Below are positions 13,758 through 21,080 of a stretch of 48,897 nucleotides of DNA, piece by piece. This DNA is from a virus: positions 1-48,897 of IMG/VR virus record IMGVR_UViG_3300025543_004178; one strand, 5' to 3'. The notes under the pieces were generated by a model. That model saw only the letters and a program-made list of their open reading frames with translations. It was not told the DNA's origin and ran no database searches. Each line of letters begins with the position of its first letter. Positions within the stretch are counted from its first letter, which is position 1. A program made the translations under genes and the position numbers.

Positions 13758-14053
13758 TAGAACAGGTTCTCCTCTTGTTCTGTAAGAATTACACTGTCGC
13801 TTGTGGGATAAGCAACGCACAAAAGAGCGTAACCTTCTTCAGTTTGATCATCGTCCAGGAAAGTTTGGTCTTCGTTATCGACTGTCCCTGAAATGACTTT
13901 ACCTGCACATGAGGAGCAGGCACCAGCACGGCATGAGTAAGGAAGGTCAACACCTTGCTCCTCAGCAGCGTCAAGAATATATTGATCCTCTGGACACTCA
14001 ATGGTGGTTGAGGTTCCTTCGGGTGTTTGAAGTGTTACTTTGAAAGTTGCCAT
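13757..14053 (-). CDS. petF: Plant-type [2Fe-2S] ferredoxin
   Basis: 98 aa, usual length. Cluster ligands are visible as CRAGACSSC (three Cys at positions 41, 46 and 49) and the fourth in LLCVAYP. It carries electrons from photosystem I to reductases (for example NADP, nitrite, thioredoxin or bilin reductases). Cyanophage ferredoxins may feed phage-encoded reductases. It sits between two hli genes in one transcript. Confidence 0.97.
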   Translation of the reverse strand: MATFKVTLQTPEGTSTTIECPEDQYILDAAEEQGVDLPYSCRAGACSSCAGKVISGTVDNEDQTFLDDDQTEEGYALLCVAYPTSDSVILTEQEENLF

Positions 14054-14069
14054 TGTTAGTTCTTAGTTG

Positions 14070-14264
14070 TCAGAAGATTCCGAAGAAGAGGTTACCAGTG
14101 ATAGCGTAAGAAACGAAACCAGCAATAATGCCGACCATAGCCCAACGCCCATTGGTTCTCTCCTTTACCATGTTTGGTGTAAGCATTCCGTAGTTTTCAT
14201 AATACATAACGGGCTCTTTTGCCCACATGTTCTGTTGTCCACGGTCATTTGTTGTAACAGTCAT
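14070..14264 (-). CDS. hli: High-light-inducible protein, 64 aa
   Basis: Typical Hlip: polar N-terminus (about 33 residues) and one helix with the chlorophyll-binding motif ERTNGRWAMVG, ending GFVSYAITGNLFFGIF, the C-terminus seen in phage-type Hlips. First gene of the hli-petF-hli-prx string, with its own promoter and a leader palindrome (14266-14300). Confidence 0.95.
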   Translation of the reverse strand: MTVTTNDRGQQNMWAKEPVMYYENYGMLTPNMVKERTNGRWAMVGIIAGFVSYAITGNLFFGIF

Positions 14265-14265
14265 T

Positions 14266-14300
14266 GTAACTAATGTGAAGTTTAGTTACATTATTTATTA
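14266..14300 (-). promoter_or_regulatory. hli promoter with leader palindrome
   Basis: AATAAATAATG (late-promoter-like core, about 14290-14300) is followed by a perfect 8-bp inverted repeat GTAACTAA/TTAGTTAC (14266-14273 with 14282-14289) whose last base is 1 nt from the hli ATG. A TTGACA further upstream (about 14313-14318) could serve as a -35. The hairpin covers the ribosome-binding region. Confidence 0.5.
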
Positions 14301-14318
14301 TTTCTTTACTTTTGTCAA

Positions 14319-14336
14319 GGGGTGGTTGCCCACCCC
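14319..14336 (-). terminator. Hairpin after pstS
   Basis: 7-bp stem GGGGTGG/CCACCCC with a 4-nt GCAA loop (minus strand). The tail is TTGACA rather than a U run, so it may protect the 3' end or terminate weakly. It is directly followed by the hli promoter. Confidence 0.55.
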
Positions 14337-14371
14337 CGTCTTGAAATCATAACACGAATAAGTAATTTTAC

Positions 14372-15349
14372 TTACTTAAGTGTGTCAACCGCTGCCAAAG
14401 CACGTTGTCTGAGTCCCTCAGGAAGAGGAACATAACCCAGAGAGTCTGCCTTACCCTGTGCTCCAGGACTCAGCATGTAACGGAGAGTGTCCTTTACTGC
14501 TTCGTTGTTGGAGTGTTCGGGATAAGCGAGAACCCAGGTCAGTGAAACGATTGGATAAGCGTTCTCACCAGAGGGATTGGCATCAGCGCCACGGAGTTTG
14601 TCGTCCAGGACGATCTGTGCCAGACCAGCAGAGGCAGTCTCTGCAGAAGCAAGAACATAATTGCCATCTTTGTTTTCGAGAGCAACTTGTTGGAGACCTT
14701 GTTTCACATAACCATAATTAACATAACCAATGGCTCCATCAATCTGTTTGATCTGTGCTGCGACACCAGAGTTACCTTTGGCACCAACACCAACAGGCCA
14801 CTTCACTGACTTACCAGTGCCAACTCTTGCCTTCCACTCAGGAGAGAATGCAGACAGGGAGTTGGTAAAACCTTTAGTGGTTCCAGATCCATCGGAGCGA
14901 TGAACAACCTTAATGGGAGTGTCAGCACAACCGAATGTTGACCAGTTAGTGATGTTTCCGAGGAAGACATCAGCCAGTTGAGTCTGAGTCATTTTAGCAT
15001 CACAACCAGGAAGGTTGTAAGCAGGAACGATCGCACCGCCCGTCATAGGAATATGAACCAGACCAGTTGCAGGGATCTTGGAATCCTTTACAGCGCCATC
15101 AGAGGCACCGAAATCAACTGTACCAGCAGTAAACTGACGAACACCAGCACCACTGCCAACTGCCTGATAAGAGACCTTGTGGCCACCTTCAGCAGCGTAG
15201 TCTTGGAACCAACGTTGATAGAGAGATGCTGGGAACGTTGCTCCAGCAGCAGTCAACTGCTGAGGAACAAACGATGTCTCCACTTTAGGAGAACAAGCAA
15301 CCAGGGCAACGCTTCCAAGAGCGACTGCCGCAATCTTTTTGAGTGTCAT
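14372..15349 (-). CDS. pstS: Phosphate ABC transporter substrate-binding protein PstS
   Basis: Binds phosphate in the periplasm for the host Pst transporter. 325 aa with a lipoprotein signal (VALVAC, lipidated Cys at about 19) and PstS signatures AAGATFPASLYQRW, VGSGAGVRQF, DFGASDG and RSDGSGTT, which hold the phosphate-contacting Ser/Thr/Asp/Arg residues. The phage likely boosts phosphate uptake; in other cyanophages pstS is controlled by host PhoB. It follows an outer-membrane-like gene in the same transcript, with TTAA repeats upstream. Confidence 0.97.
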   Translation of the reverse strand: MTLKKIAAVALGSVALVACSPKVETSFVPQQLTAAGATFPASLYQRWFQDYAAEGGHKVSYQAVGSGAGVRQFTAGTVDFGASDGAVKDSKIPATGLVHIPMTGGAIVPAYNLPGCDAKMTQTQLADVFLGNITNWSTFGCADTPIKVVHRSDGSGTTKGFTNSLSAFSPEWKARVGTGKSVKWPVGVGAKGNSGVAAQIKQIDGAIGYVNYGYVKQGLQQVALENKDGNYVLASAETASAGLAQIVLDDKLRGADANPSGENAYPIVSLTWVLAYPEHSNNEAVKDTLRYMLSPGAQGKADSLGYVPLPEGLRQRALAAVDTLK

Positions 15350-15358
15350 GATAAGTTA

Positions 15359-15721
15359 TCAGAACTTGTACTTGGTACCAACTTCAACTTTCCAATCACG
15401 AGTTGAATCGTTTTGGAAGAGATTCTCAAACTTTCCGTAAGCAGAGAAGTTCTTGGTAATCTTTACTTTACTGCCAATTTCCAGTGCTGTAAAGGTCTCG
15501 TTGTCTTTTCCTTCAGGAGACATAACACCAACACCACCTTCGATGTAAGGAGTGAAGTCACCTGCTTTCCATTCGTAACCAACACGTCCTTGGTTGGTCA
15601 GACTCTTATAATCATCGTCCGTTCCTTTGACTTCAGTCTTGGTCTCCACATAGGGACCTGCAAGGGCAGGTGCTGCCATGACGGGCACAGCCAGGATAGC
15701 AGCAAGAGCGATTGCTTTCAT
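15359..15721 (-). CDS. Small outer-membrane beta-barrel-like protein (copy 1)
   Basis: Signal peptide (KAIALAAILAVPVMAAPALA). The 100-residue mature part has alternating polar and hydrophobic strands (GRVGYEWKAGDFTPYIEGGV) and ends GTKYKF, a terminal aromatic typical of outer-membrane barrels. It shares GPYVETKTE..DDYK and the KY-F end with the 127-aa protein at 15929, so they are paralogues. Located directly before pstS, it could help phosphate cross the outer membrane or alter the surface; this is inference. Confidence 0.8.
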   Translation of the reverse strand: MKAIALAAILAVPVMAAPALAGPYVETKTEVKGTDDDYKSLTNQGRVGYEWKAGDFTPYIEGGVGVMSPEGKDNETFTALEIGSKVKITKNFSAYGKFENLFQNDSTRDWKVEVGTKYKF

Positions 15722-15844
15722 TGTTCTTAATACCTTTTGTTTGGGGTTTACAAGTTTGTCTTTTAAAGACTTTATTATTGTAATGGACCAGTAACTGTTT
15801 TAAGTTATGGTTCAATTAAATCTCACCTAAGACAAACCTCGTTA

Positions 15845-15873
15845 TTTAAGCCAGCTTAACTGAAACTTAATGT
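15845..15873 (-). promoter_or_regulatory. Candidate Pho-box-like TTAA repeats upstream of the pstS transcript
   Basis: Three TTAA cores at 15846, 15856 and 15867 (spacing 10 and 11 bp) resemble the roughly 11-bp TTAA repeats of cyanobacterial Pho boxes. CTTAAATAAC here also resembles a late promoter. Two further TTAA (15800, 15816) lie between it and the gene. The match to the flanking consensus is imperfect, so this is tentative. The rest of 15722-15884 has no gene. Confidence 0.4.
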
Positions 15874-15884
15874 CACAAAAGGCA

Positions 15885-15911
15885 CAAAAAAGGGGGACCC
15901 GAAGGTCCCCC
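15885..15911 (-). terminator. Strong rho-independent terminator
   Basis: 8-bp GC stem GGGGGACC/GGTCCCCC closed by a stable TTCG loop (minus strand), followed by six T. It ends the transcript of the 127-aa outer-membrane-like gene, separating it from the pstS transcript. Confidence 0.92.
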
Positions 15912-15928
15912 ATTGTTATCTGATGTTA

Positions 15929-16312
15929 TCAGAAGCTGTACTTAACGCCCAGCTTACCACCAACACCCAGGTTCTCGGCAGAGAAGTCGCTGTCAGCGGT
16001 AGCAGCGGACAGTTCGCCGTAAACACCAACGCTGGAGCTCAGGGCAGCAGAAGCTCCGATCTTACCAGACCAGACTTGCTCGTTCTGAACGCCGTCAGCA
16101 GCAACGACGGAAGGACCACCCTGGATGTACCAGGAGGAGTCACCATCACCGATGGCACCCTCGTATCCAACGTGGAAATCTGTGGTTGCCCCAGTGTAGT
16201 CATCGCCGGTCCAACCAGCGTTGGTCTCAACGTTCACATAAGGACCTGCAAAAGCAGCGCCTGCGAACAGAGTTGAAGAAGCAGCCAGGGCTGCGAATGC
16301 GGATTTAATCAT
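15929..16312 (-). CDS. Small outer-membrane beta-barrel-like protein (copy 2)
   Basis: 127 aa with signal peptide (FAALAASSTLFAGAAFA). Mature part beta-type (DFHVGYEGAIGDGDSSWYIQ, ASAALSSSVGVYGEL) and ends VKYSF, a barrel-type terminal Phe. Paralogue of the protein at 15359. It is a single-gene transcript with a TATAAATA late promoter, a long structured leader and a strong terminator, suggesting high expression. Function unknown. Confidence 0.82.
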   Translation of the reverse strand: MIKSAFAALAASSTLFAGAAFAGPYVNVETNAGWTGDDYTGATTDFHVGYEGAIGDGDSSWYIQGGPSVVAADGVQNEQVWSGKIGASAALSSSVGVYGELSAATADSDFSAENLGVGGKLGVKYSF

Positions 16313-16331
16313 TTTAGTTACCTTATTTTCT

Positions 16332-16438
16332 CGCAGAGTTATCCTGCGGATGAGAGGAGACTCGACATGTCTCCGTTAGACTCACGGCACCTCTACGAGT
16401 AGTTGAGGTGTCAGTGCCGCTTCGTTGGTTTATTTATA
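16332..16438 (-). promoter_or_regulatory. TATAAATA late promoter and three-hairpin leader
   Basis: Exact TATAAATA at 16431-16438 (minus). The following leader of roughly 110 nt holds three hairpins in a row: CACCTC/GAGGTG (16388-16410), GGAGAC/GTCTCC (16356-16374) and CGCAG/CTGCG (16332-16348), then the ATG at 16312. Such a leader may stabilise the mRNA. No gene lies in 16313-16463. Confidence 0.65.
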
Positions 16439-16463
16439 ACCTTTTTATTTCAGTTTGTTAAAA

Positions 16464-17279
16464 TTAGGACTCGTAAGTCTCAGGTTGAGGAGGGGGTCCT
16501 GATGGATTACTGATTCTACCTAAGTAAGGATCATAATCCATTAACTCATCAATGCTCATCTGTGATCCTTTTTGTGACCAGAATCCTAACTGAGCGTTGA
16601 AGTTTCCTTTGTGGAATGCATCCACATGCTCTGGGTGAATTGATGATCCCAATTCAGTCCTGTAAAGAAGGAGAGGAAGAGCGTAAGTGTTACCTGAGTT
16701 ATAAAGGAGGTCGTCAGCAACTGGGCGTGGACGAACTCCGTTGTCCAATTTATACTTTTCCCCACGACAGTGAAGTCGAAGCATCTTCTCAGCGTGGTGC
16801 CTGGTGATTAGATAACAAGCGGTGGAAAATTCATTAACAAACCTCTTGTGAATTTTGACGTTGATGTCTCCAGTACAAATGATTGCGATCTGGCAGACAT
16901 CCCAGTCGTAAGGAATTTTAGCATAAAAATCTCGCCAGTTAAAATTCCAGAACCTTACAAGATCCAGACTGACATCATCCTCCATTATGACAGCGTAAGG
17001 TTCTCCACTGTCATAAAATTGTTTGATTGCTTTCAGGTGAGAGGTCACACATCCGATTTCACCAGAAGACATCATGTCAGGATAACGTCCCTTGATGATG
17101 TCACTCAGGTCATCCTCTCGTCCATCATAAGCAGACACACGAGTGTAATTTTCGATCTCCCAGTACTTAAACTGATCCTCCATGTACTCTCGTCTCTCTG
17201 GTTGCCCATCAAGATTGAGGTAATAAATGGGACCGATGCCCTTCAGTTTAAATGCCGATTTGTTTCTGTCTCTGTCCAT
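16464..17279 (-). CDS. Glycosyltransferase family 25-like (LPS modification)
   Basis: 271 aa. GT25 pattern: N-terminal IYYLNLDGQPERREYMEDQF, then SSGEIGCVTSHLKAI and AVIMEDDVSLD with the metal-binding D-D-V. A late VADDLLYNSGN may be the acceptor-site motif. Probably adds a hexose to lipopolysaccharide or a surface glycan. It overlaps the epimerase upstream by 32 bp and closes the sugar cluster. C-terminus Pro-rich. Confidence 0.88.
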   Translation of the reverse strand: MDRDRNKSAFKLKGIGPIYYLNLDGQPERREYMEDQFKYWEIENYTRVSAYDGREDDLSDIIKGRYPDMMSSGEIGCVTSHLKAIKQFYDSGEPYAVIMEDDVSLDLVRFWNFNWRDFYAKIPYDWDVCQIAIICTGDINVKIHKRFVNEFSTACYLITRHHAEKMLRLHCRGEKYKLDNGVRPRPVADDLLYNSGNTYALPLLLYRTELGSSIHPEHVDAFHKGNFNAQLGFWSQKGSQMSIDELMDYDPYLGRISNPSGPPPQPETYES

Positions 17280-18159
17280 GAATCCAATCTAACACGTCAA
17301 TCTCAGGTTTCCACCCGATCACTTTTTCAATCTTAGTTATGTCAGCCAGAGTTGTCTCTGCTTCGCCTTGACGGGGAGGAAGATAAACCTGGTTGTCAGA
17401 GATGGCATTGGCAAGTTCTTGAATGGAATAATTCTTTCCACTTCCGACATTGAAGAACTCACCCTCATGTCCCTGCAGAGGCATCACAGCAGCAAGATAA
17501 TTTGCTCGTGCAACGTCCTGAACATGAATGAAGTCTCTTCGTGCCTGACCAGTTCCAACAATGGTCAGAGCGTCTCCAACCGCTGCCTGGCGCTGGAAGA
17601 CACCGATGACAGGAGAGTACTGACCCTTAGTTGGAGACCTCTCCCCAAACACATTAAAGTAACGAAGAGACACTGTTTCCAACCCATAGAGGTCAGTGTA
17701 CATCTTACAGAATTTCTCTGCAGCAATCTTGGATGCAGAGTAAGGATTCAAACAATCATCAGGTTGTGTCTCCACATTTGGTGCTGGGTTCCTACCATAA
17801 CCCGAAGATGTAGAGGAATAAACCAGACGCTTGACATTTGCTTCTCTGGCACACTGAAGGACCACAGTGGTTCCCACACAGTTCTTATGGACTGCATTGA
17901 TGGGGTTTTTGATGGCAGGTTGAAGTCGTGATTCTGCTGCAAGGTGGAACACATAATCCACACCTTCAAACAGTTCTCTCATGGCATCATAATCTGTGAT
18001 GTCCACAAGGTGAGACTTACTGGTGTCTGCCCAATAAAAGTTATCGTTGTTGGCACTCTGGTTATCAACTTGAATAACCTGATGCCCTTGTTCATTCAAA
18101 TAATCAACCAGGTTTGACCCGATGAAACCAGCGGCACCTGTTACTAAGCTGCGTGTCAT
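17248..18159 (-). CDS. NAD-dependent sugar-nucleotide epimerase (GalE-like extended SDR)
   Basis: 303 aa. NAD-binding GAAGFIGSNLVDYL at the N-terminus, FHLAAES, SSTSSGYG and the catalytic YSASK (Tyr-x-x-x-Lys). Mid-length extended SDR, most like UDP-glucose/UDP-glucuronate 4-epimerases. A UDP-sugar dehydrogenase at 32710 could supply UDP-glucuronate. Substrate not certain. ATGA-type overlap with the HAD fusion upstream. Confidence 0.9.
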   Translation of the reverse strand: MTRSLVTGAAGFIGSNLVDYLNEQGHQVIQVDNQSANNDNFYWADTSKSHLVDITDYDAMRELFEGVDYVFHLAAESRLQPAIKNPINAVHKNCVGTTVVLQCAREANVKRLVYSSTSSGYGRNPAPNVETQPDDCLNPYSASKIAAEKFCKMYTDLYGLETVSLRYFNVFGERSPTKGQYSPVIGVFQRQAAVGDALTIVGTGQARRDFIHVQDVARANYLAAVMPLQGHEGEFFNVGSGKNYSIQELANAISDNQVYLPPRQGEAETTLADITKIEKVIGWKPEIDVLDWIHGQRQKQIGI

Positions 18160-18884
18160 TTTTTATACGATTGATAAATTAGAGTCTTAACTCTGGTGGT
18201 AGAGTATGGGTGTTCGGATCGAGGAATCCAAACGATTGGTAAACCGATTCCAACTCCCGTGTAACTGCCGTCACTGTAATCATCCCCCAAGAAACGCATA
18301 TGATATTCACCACTATCAAGCAGAGCAAGATATTGATCTTCCTGATCGTAGGTGACAACTTCATCGACATCTTTCAGTGACAGAAGAATTTCTTTGCGAT
18401 CCTCCACAGACTGAACTGGTTTAAGTTTCCAGTCCCGTTCTGTGTTGGGGTCTTCATGAAGAGCAACTGTGAGATGGTTACAGTAATTCTTCGCATACTT
18501 GAACATTCTAACATAACCAGGATGAAGAATGTCGAAAGCACCAGCAACGATACCCTTCGTTACAGGGAGAGTCTTTCTCCAGTCCTCAACATTGATACCT
18601 TTGTCATCAATGAACAAGTCAGCATTAGGTTTGTGAAACATGGGTTCCAGTTCATGAAACTTGACTCCCCACTTCTTCAACTGTTGTTTCGTCTTGAGAC
18701 TCCAGTCCATCCCTGAACCACGACCACGAGCAGTCATCAGAATGATATAATGTCCCTCATCATAAAGACGGTTCACAGTCTCAACCATGAACCGCTTAGG
18801 TGTGGAATTGTCGTAATCATTCTTCCCCTTATCTGTTACAGGAGTGTCACAGATGGTTCCGTCAATATCAAAACAATATCTCAT
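18156..18884 (-). CDS. Fusion: HAD-like phosphatase plus cytidylyltransferase-like domain
   Basis: 242 aa from ATG 18884 (ATGA overlap with the SIS gene). Residues 1-110 are a HAD domain: YCFDIDGTICDTP (nucleophile Asp and second Asp), IILMTARGR and FIDDKG. Residues 120-240 are a glycerol-3-phosphate-cytidylyltransferase-like domain with GAFDILHPGYVRMF and PYSTTRVK. The second His of the usual HxGH is Tyr (HPGY), so transferase activity is uncertain. In this cluster the HAD half could act as a heptose-bisphosphate phosphatase (GmhB role), which is inference. Confidence 0.85.
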   Translation of the reverse strand: MRYCFDIDGTICDTPVTDKGKNDYDNSTPKRFMVETVNRLYDEGHYIILMTARGRGSGMDWSLKTKQQLKKWGVKFHELEPMFHKPNADLFIDDKGINVEDWRKTLPVTKGIVAGAFDILHPGYVRMFKYAKNYCNHLTVALHEDPNTERDWKLKPVQSVEDRKEILLSLKDVDEVVTYDQEDQYLALLDSGEYHMRFLGDDYSDGSYTGVGIGLPIVWIPRSEHPYSTTRVKTLIYQSYKK

Positions 18885-19399
18885 CCAACAACTCCATGAA
18901 GGAAGATCTGGTGGACACATTCTATCACACCATAATTATCGCTGTCAATGTAATAATTCCAGAGTGCTTTCTTGGCACGAGTTCTGAGTCTGTTGTTAAT
19001 AAAGAAACCACTCAGAATTCCATAAGCAATGTTCTTATCTTCACAATATTTCTGACACTTGATAATGTTCTCCGACTCACCACTGGAACTGATGAGAATC
19101 ACCAGAGTGTCTGGTTCAACATGATACTTCAAGAACTGAAGGTATGACTCCTCATAACCAAAGTCATTGGCAAGCATGGTGATCATTGAAGCATCAGAGA
19201 AGATCGACACCTTCTTATTGTGAAACTTCATGTAATCCTGAGAGATGTGAGAAGCGACAGAACTGCTTCCTCCGTTTCCCAGAATCAAAATTCTCTTATG
19301 GTTACCAAACGCTTCCTGGAACTTTACAAACTCCTCTTCAGCATGAGCACTCTTCAGTGCTTCCACGTACTCATCAAATGGATTCACCACGCACTCCAT
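18881..19399 (-). CDS. gmhA: SIS-domain phosphoheptose-isomerase-like protein (GmhA-like)
   Basis: 172 aa, one SIS domain. ILGNGGSSSVASHISQDYMK, DASMITMLANDFGYEE and ISSSGESENI are the GmhA signature pieces: the last two hold substrate-phosphate Ser/Thr, and the D-A-S and G-Y-E region is typical of sedoheptulose-7-phosphate isomerase. It would make D-glycero-D-manno-heptose 7-phosphate. ATG 19399 overlaps the kinase upstream; a GTG at 19402 is possible. Confidence 0.88.
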   Translation of the reverse strand: MECVVNPFDEYVEALKSAHAEEEFVKFQEAFGNHKRILILGNGGSSSVASHISQDYMKFHNKKVSIFSDASMITMLANDFGYEESYLQFLKYHVEPDTLVILISSSGESENIIKCQKYCEDKNIAYGILSGFFINNRLRTRAKKALWNYYIDSDNYGVIECVHQIFLHGVVG

Positions 19400-20318
19400 C
19401 ACTTACTAAATTGATTTTAACATTATCGTAAGGGATCCTCAAACTGTCCTTCTCTGAGAAGGTCAGAAAGAATCCACCATTTCCAGCACCACAGAGACGA
19501 TGTGCGAGAACAGTTGGTTCTTCTGTCAACTCTTCATCCATTTCCCTGATGTGTTTATTTTCTGTAATCAGATCACAAGTTTTTTTCTTCTTCTCCCACC
19601 CTTCTCCAATCAAATAAAGAAATTCATCATGCTCATTGAACTTGATGGCATCATAAGCATGTTTCACTGTTTCCAACAGTGGTTTTACCTTGTCCAGATT
19701 TTCGGTAATTCCTTTGAGAACCACCTTTGAATTTCTTGTAACTCCTGTAAACACAAGATGTAAATCATGAAAGCCCAATACACTATCAGGAAGATACTCA
19801 AACCTAACAGTGCCGTCACGAAGGAACTCAATTCTCTTGAAACCCCCAACACCGCAGCCGTAGGGATCCTGATAACCGCAGTAAGGATTGAACTTAAGTT
19901 CGAGAGTGTAGGCAAGTGCACAGATCTCTGTTTCTGATAAGTTAATATTTAGAAACATTGAACAAGCTTTGATCAAACTGATCAGGTAAGAAGACGAAGA
20001 CGCTAACCCGCTCCCCTGTGAGTAAGCATCACTTGTCAATGTAACCTGACATGGTGGCATGTTGAAGTGTTCTAACACAACTCTTACCACCTCGTTTTGG
20101 ATGTCCTTAATCTCAGACACCTCTTCTCGTCGTGAGTAATTGATAATGTATTTGTGGTCTCGATTGAAACCAAACTTATCCTGACTGATGGTCACATAAG
20201 TCTTCAGGTCACAAGTGAAACTGATAACAGATCCATAACCATACTTTTCAACGAAGTAAGGGTTATCAGTGGGTCCACCAAACAATGACACCCTCAACGG
20301 ACACGAAGCAATAAACAT
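19374..20318 (-). CDS. hddA: GHMP-family heptose-7-phosphate kinase (HddA-like)
   Basis: 314 aa. GHMP motif 1 PLRVSLFGGPTDNPYF, motif 2 QGSGLASSSSYLIS (ATP loop) and motif 3 RLCGAGNGGFFLTF are clear. This subgroup includes D-glycero-alpha-D-manno-heptose-7-phosphate 1-kinase, and the GmhA-like partner next door supports that substrate. Strange next to a PfkB-type kinase that would do the same step on the other anomer (21855-22592). Confidence 0.88.
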   Translation of the reverse strand: MFIASCPLRVSLFGGPTDNPYFVEKYGYGSVISFTCDLKTYVTISQDKFGFNRDHKYIINYSRREEVSEIKDIQNEVVRVVLEHFNMPPCQVTLTSDAYSQGSGLASSSSYLISLIKACSMFLNINLSETEICALAYTLELKFNPYCGYQDPYGCGVGGFKRIEFLRDGTVRFEYLPDSVLGFHDLHLVFTGVTRNSKVVLKGITENLDKVKPLLETVKHAYDAIKFNEHDEFLYLIGEGWEKKKKTCDLITENKHIREMDEELTEEPTVLAHRLCGAGNGGFFLTFSEKDSLRIPYDNVKINLVSDGVRGESI

Positions 20319-20677
20319 TAGTCACCTTTCTCCAGTCTGTAACTGTCCTCTTCAAAGTGTGTAGTTGAGAACTCAAACAGTTCAGTATCCTTCAGTGCTA
20401 CGAACTGATGTCTCATTCCTGTGGGGATATGCATCTTGTCACCCTCCACCAGGATCTTCATGTCTGCGGTTTCCAAATTATTCTGGAAACTGTAGTACAT
20501 TTCAATGGCACCCTTCTGAACGTAGAAGACTTCATCCTTCAGTTCATGATAATGAAAGGAACACTTCCTTCCCTTAGCAATGAACAGGAGTTTTCCACAG
20601 TACTCAGGACAATTTGCAATCCATTTTTCATAACCCCATCCTTTAGGAACAAACTTGATGGGATCACTCGCAAACAT
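20318..20677 (-). CDS. Cupin, phosphomannose-isomerase-type
   Basis: 119 aa from ATG 20677 (AGGAG 8 nt upstream); the longer frame overlaps the transferase by 130 bp and is unlikely. WGYEKWI, the metal-binding pair FHYHELKDEVFYV and the second motif IPTGMRHQFVAL form a one-domain cupin like type II mannose-6-phosphate isomerase or sugar epimerases. The exact sugar is unknown; it may supply a mannose or heptose derivative. Confidence 0.82.
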   Translation of the reverse strand: MFASDPIKFVPKGWGYEKWIANCPEYCGKLLFIAKGRKCSFHYHELKDEVFYVQKGAIEMYYSFQNNLETADMKILVEGDKMHIPTGMRHQFVALKDTELFEFSTTHFEEDSYRLEKGD

Positions 20678-21080
20678 TCTTGCATCTCCTGATGATTTCA
20701 CTGGATGAATACCCCCCAACCCGATTAAAGAACCGAGTCGCTGCCGCAAACTCTCTTCCGACTCCTTCATGATTTCTCCAATCTCCTCCATCAACTAAAA
20801 TGTCAGGTCGGTAAAACTGAATGAGTTCTTCCAACTCTTCTCGCGTGTCAAATCCTAACACGAGATCAATGTATTTAATCGCTTCTAAAAGAGTCTTTCT
20901 GTCAGCGAAGGTATTGATAGGTCGTGACGGTCCTTTGTCTCGTGCGATCTTTGCATCGGAATCGAGACCAACAATGAGCCTTCCTTCAGTTCCTGCCAAG
21001 GACTTGGCTGCAGCAAAGAGGGCAATATGCCCAGGATGAAGTAAATCAAAACACCCATTACACCACACTACCTTCGACAT
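20664..21080 (-). CDS. hldE: Heptose-1-phosphate nucleotidyltransferase (HldE C-domain-like)
   Basis: 138 aa, the stand-alone nucleotidyltransferase half of RfaE/HldE. NGCFDLLHPGHIALF has the catalytic HxGH, LIVGLDSDAKIARDKG the nucleotide loop, and GYSSSEII the S/T-S/T-x-I end motif. It would join ATP (or CTP) to heptose 1-phosphate. The kinase half is a separate gene at 21855-22592, as in some bacteria where HldE is split. Confidence 0.87.
   Translation of the reverse strand: MSKVVWCNGCFDLLHPGHIALFAAAKSLAGTEGRLIVGLDSDAKIARDKGPSRPINTFADRKTLLEAIKYIDLVLGFDTREELEELIQFYRPDILVDGGDWRNHEGVGREFAAATRFFNRVGGYSSSEIIRRCKNVCE

Noticed and set aside
14319-14336. Hairpin as part of a riboswitch for hli
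   Set aside because: It follows pstS and lies upstream of the hli promoter, so it is outside the hli leader.
20678-20794. N-terminal extension of the cupin gene
   Set aside because: Overlaps the transferase by 130 bp; ATG 20677 has a clear AGGAG and fits one-domain cupins.
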